The position numbers and the translations under genes are program-made. From Chloroflexota bacterium (GTDB lineage: Bacteria > Chloroflexota > Anaerolineae > Anaerolineales > VGOW01), in contig JACRLA010000209.1 in assembly GCA_016215145.1 (NCBI GenBank), positions 1-15,821 on the forward strand: a DNA stretch of 15,821 bases, written 5' to 3'. Positions 13,506 to 15,821 of the stretch are shown in pieces (the first letter of the stretch is position 1; every line of letters begins with the position of its first letter). A model generated the notes under the pieces. That model saw only the letters and a list, made by a program, of their open reading frames with translations, was not told where the DNA came from and did no database searches.

Positions 13506-15227
13506 TTATTTAGTTGGACTCACATCCGAAGAGGGAGACCTGAACGGGACTTGGTTTGGCGAGCTGATCACGCGATATAACTTCCACACCAACACTTCTC
13601 TTTCCAGTTTAACTAAGTTGGCGATATCAACTTCTTTATCCAGCTTAGCCCAACTGGCGCCCTGCGAATAAAGGTTGGGGTAGGCAATGTTGACTTGATT
13701 CAACGTGCCTTCCAATTCAAATCGGGATGTGAGAATGTACTCAACATTTCCGTACGGTTCTCGCAAGTAGAGCGAAAAAACTGAATCGCCGGGGGTGATG
13801 AAACGATCAGGTTGAGCCGAGAAGAAAATAATGCGATACCCTTGAAAGTCATCCACCAAAATTTTCCCCTTGGTGTTTTTGATGATGTAGCTGGCTAACT
13901 CTTCTTCTTCTGCCCAGGCTTTTACCGGCTTATCTTCTAACACGGCGTTGATGAAAACGTCGTTCCATTGCCCCCAGTTCGACACCCTGTCTGCGCCGCG
14001 CATGGCATCAAGGGTAGAGACGGTGGAAACGGCGAACAGTAGTATCAGCAGCAGGCTAACCCACCCTCGCAAACGCGTAATAGATTGCAGAATGCCAACG
14101 GCTAACACGTACGACATGGGGATGCAGGTGATGAAGTAACGCAAGAACAACGCCGACTGACCGACATACAGATTCATAATAGAAAAGAGAGTCAGCGACC
14201 AAGCAACGCCCAGCAGACTCAGCCAAAGCCAAGATCGTTTCCAGATAATGACCACCCCTGTGACAATTGACAGGACAATGAATGGCGGAAATAAACTCCA
14301 CGTCTGGATCAAACCGGCTTGAAGCGACGCTGCCAAATTACCTTTGATCGGCAACAGCCACGGCAACAATGTTAATTGATAGCCGATCTGCCCGGCGTTG
14401 GAATAGGTGCTGCGCGCAAAGAAAAGCGGATCGCCCATGATGATCCAATTGGATAGGATCCATAAAAACATCACGTAGCCAATCGGCGCCCCAAACATTA
14501 AGATCGTGCTTTCAGTAATGTAGGGGGTTTCGGAATACCAGACGAAGGCTTGCAGCGCCACGGCGAGAGTCAATATCACGATAAAAAAGGCGGCATCGTA
14601 ACGCGCCAGAAAAGCAAATGAGGCAGCGATGCTACAGCCGGTTAAATAGGTCCACTGTCCTCTCGTCTCGTGCCAGCGCACATAACAATAGGCGACGATC
14701 AGCACGCACAAGATCAGCACCATCTCGCTCATGCCGTTAGAGGAGTAGAAGGCGATGATGGGGTTAAAGATGAAGACCCCTACGAACAACCAGCGTAATA
14801 CATTCGGTATTTCGACGCGGCGGAGAAGGAGCATCAAAACCATTGCCGCGCCGGCACCGCACAACGCCGTAACGACATTGCCCGACAACCCTTTGTAACG
14901 CAGCCAAGGGATCAACACGAACGGCAATTGCAAAATGGTTGGCAGCGGCGCCCAGATGAAGCCGATGTAAGCCAGCTTCGGTTCAGCGCTGAAGAATACT
15001 TGCCACGCGCTGCGGGTGCGCGCCATGGCATCGGTCAAAAACAAATTTAAGCGGAAGACGACGACGTAGATCATAAAAGCGTTGAACGTCAACGTCATCA
15101 GACCTAATGCCAACAATTCCCCATCAAGTTTGGGCAACCAAACTCCGCGCCGCTGCGTGTTCCCTTCGAGTCGCTTCGAGGCAAACGGAGTTGTTTTGTT
15201 GGTCGGGGCAGAGGATAGGATCGACAT
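13506..15227 (-). CDS. Polytopic membrane protein, putative GT-C glycosyltransferase (paralog 1)
   Basis: A 573-residue paralog of the product of 9495-11186. It has a short cytoplasmic N-terminus (MSILSSAPTNKTTPF), about ten to twelve transmembrane helices (36-415) and a soluble C-terminal domain (about 430-573). The candidate catalytic loop has D66-A-M-A-R-T-R, followed by EPKLAYIGFIWAPLP. Shared landmarks with the paralog include LRYKGLSGNVVTA, a YSSNGMSE segment, a GDPLFFAR loop and the VPFRSPSSDVSP tail. It differs by an extra stretch near the C-terminus where KLDKEV is repeated as KLEREV twelve residues later. It starts six bases after the GT2 stop, so it is almost certainly translated from the same message, and the BcsB-like start follows 41 bases after its stop. 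A sugar transferase using a lipid-linked donor is likely; the sugar and acceptor cannot be read from the sequence. Confidence 0.78.
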   Translation of the reverse strand: MSILSSAPTNKTTPFASKRLEGNTQRRGVWLPKLDGELLALGLMTLTFNAFMIYVVVFRLNLFLTDAMARTRSAWQVFFSAEPKLAYIGFIWAPLPTILQLPFVLIPWLRYKGLSGNVVTALCGAGAAMVLMLLLRRVEIPNVLRWLFVGVFIFNPIIAFYSSNGMSEMVLILCVLIVAYCYVRWHETRGQWTYLTGCSIAASFAFLARYDAAFFIVILTLAVALQAFVWYSETPYITESTILMFGAPIGYVMFLWILSNWIIMGDPLFFARSTYSNAGQIGYQLTLLPWLLPIKGNLAASLQAGLIQTWSLFPPFIVLSIVTGVVIIWKRSWLWLSLLGVAWSLTLFSIMNLYVGQSALFLRYFITCIPMSYVLAVGILQSITRLRGWVSLLLILLFAVSTVSTLDAMRGADRVSNWGQWNDVFINAVLEDKPVKAWAEEEELASYIIKNTKGKILVDDFQGYRIIFFSAQPDRFITPGDSVFSLYLREPYGNVEYILTSRFELEGTLNQVNIAYPNLYSQGASWAKLDKEVDIANLVKLEREVLVWKLYRVISSPNQVPFRSPSSDVSPTK

Positions 15228-15233
15228 ATAGGG

Positions 15234-15821
15234 TTAGGAGGGTTGGGCAGGCGAAGGCTGCGCGGCGATTGGCGGACTCCCCGTTTGGGGTTTGTGCAAA
15301 CCGTGAATGGTCTTCTCCCAGTAAAAAGGTCGGGTGATCAATAGCCACAATGCTTTCCATGAAGCAATACTCATCAACACCCAATAGAGTGGCGAGATCA
15401 ACGCGAACCGCGCCAGTTCGTAGTAACCGCGCCGGTGTGCGCCTATTAGATTCAAGTACATAAAGATGAAGTTGCCAATCGCTAAATTGAACATGGCGAG
15501 ATAATAAATAGCGCTGGGGAACAAAAGGTCAATGATGCTCCACTGTCGCATGAACCATAGTGTTGTAAGAATCCAGTAGAACGGATTGAAAAGAAACACA
15601 AAGGGGGTGCCGCCGATGATAAAGTGAAAGCTGAGGAACTGCCTTAAGCCCAGTACGCGCAACAAGGTCAACGGATGGCGCATGTGTACCAACCACGTTT
15701 GCATGTAGCCTTTGACCCAGCGTGAGCGTTGCCGAATCCAATTTCCTACTTGGCTGTTCGATTCTTCATATGTGGTGGAGTCGATGATGCCGGTGCGATA
15801 GCCATGCTTGAACATGCGGAC
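15234..15821 (-). CDS. Cellulose-synthase-like family 2 glycosyltransferase (5' partial, C-terminal part)
   Basis: Only the last 195 residues are in the window; the frame is open to the edge. It begins VRMFKHGYRTGIIDSTTYEE, the end of the catalytic domain, where the acidic pair plays the part of the TED catalytic base. The processive-synthase signature QRSRW follows, then VKGYMQTWLVHMRHP. Next come three or four hydrophobic segments that would form the glycan channel, and the RPFYWEKTIHG motif typical of XagB/N-glycosyltransferase-like GT2 enzymes. The protein ends in a short Pro/Ser tail. There is no PilZ domain, so direct c-di-GMP control as in BcsA is not expected from this end. The BcsB-like gene downstream supports extrusion of a beta-linked polymer. 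The donor sugar cannot be told from this fragment. It is the upstream-most visible gene of the minus-strand locus. Confidence 0.9.
   Translation of the reverse strand, partial: VRMFKHGYRTGIIDSTTYEESNSQVGNWIRQRSRWVKGYMQTWLVHMRHPLTLLRVLGLRQFLSFHFIIGGTPFVFLFNPFYWILTTLWFMRQWSIIDLLFPSAIYYLAMFNLAIGNFIFMYLNLIGAHRRGYYELARFALISPLYWVLMSIASWKALWLLITRPFYWEKTIHGLHKPQTGSPPIAAQPSPAQPS

Overview
The window reads as chromosomal DNA of a bacterium, most likely a Chloroflexota (Anaerolineae-like) species. This rests on gene content and style: a membrane-anchored PIN-TRAM protein ahead of cysS and rlmB, a LysM/M23 lipoprotein, a PA14-golvesin-LysM exoprotein, a PilZ-less processive glycosyltransferase with a BcsB-like partner, weak Shine-Dalgarno signals, and short palindromic repeats at gene ends. 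The taxonomic call is inference; no rRNA or other marker is present. Every sizeable stretch is coding, and no gap exceeds 300 bases. No tRNA, rRNA, CRISPR array, transposase or insertion sequence was seen.

Left part, plus strand (1-3629): a 5'-truncated PIN-TRAM protein, cysS and rlmB, then a small membrane protein with a PH-like soluble part. These look like one housekeeping run. Two compact inverted arrays of 7-bp units sit at its gene junctions. One (2316-2369) supplies the last codons and stop of cysS; the other (3128-3170) supplies the stop of rlmB and ends exactly at the next start codon. Their sequences are unrelated but their heptad layout is the same. A third, looser CGCTGA repeat follows at 3661-3697.

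Middle, plus strand (3772-7457): a four-cysteine Rrf2/IscR-like regulator overlaps the start of a Tat-exported two-domain multicopper oxidase lipoprotein. A 25-bp inverted repeat touching the regulator's start codon closely resembles the IscR type 1 operator, suggesting an autoregulated Fe-S-sensing pair. A strong intrinsic terminator closes this unit. Next come a LysM plus LasA-type M23 cell-wall hydrolase lipoprotein and a small HEAT-like repeat protein. A 15-bp inverted repeat occupies the following convergent gap.

Right part, minus strand (7535-15821, transcribed right to left): an exopolysaccharide locus. It holds the C-terminal part of a cellulose-synthase-like GT2, a polytopic GT-C-like protein, a BcsB-like protein, an intrinsic terminator, a second paralogous GT-C-like protein, and a secreted protein with three PA14 repeats, a golvesin-like domain and LysM. 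The likely picture is that the GT2 makes and moves a glycan across the membrane with the BcsB-like protein on the outer face. The two GT-C-like proteins may add or modify sugars from lipid-linked donors, and the PA14/LysM protein may bind the wall or polymer outside the cell.
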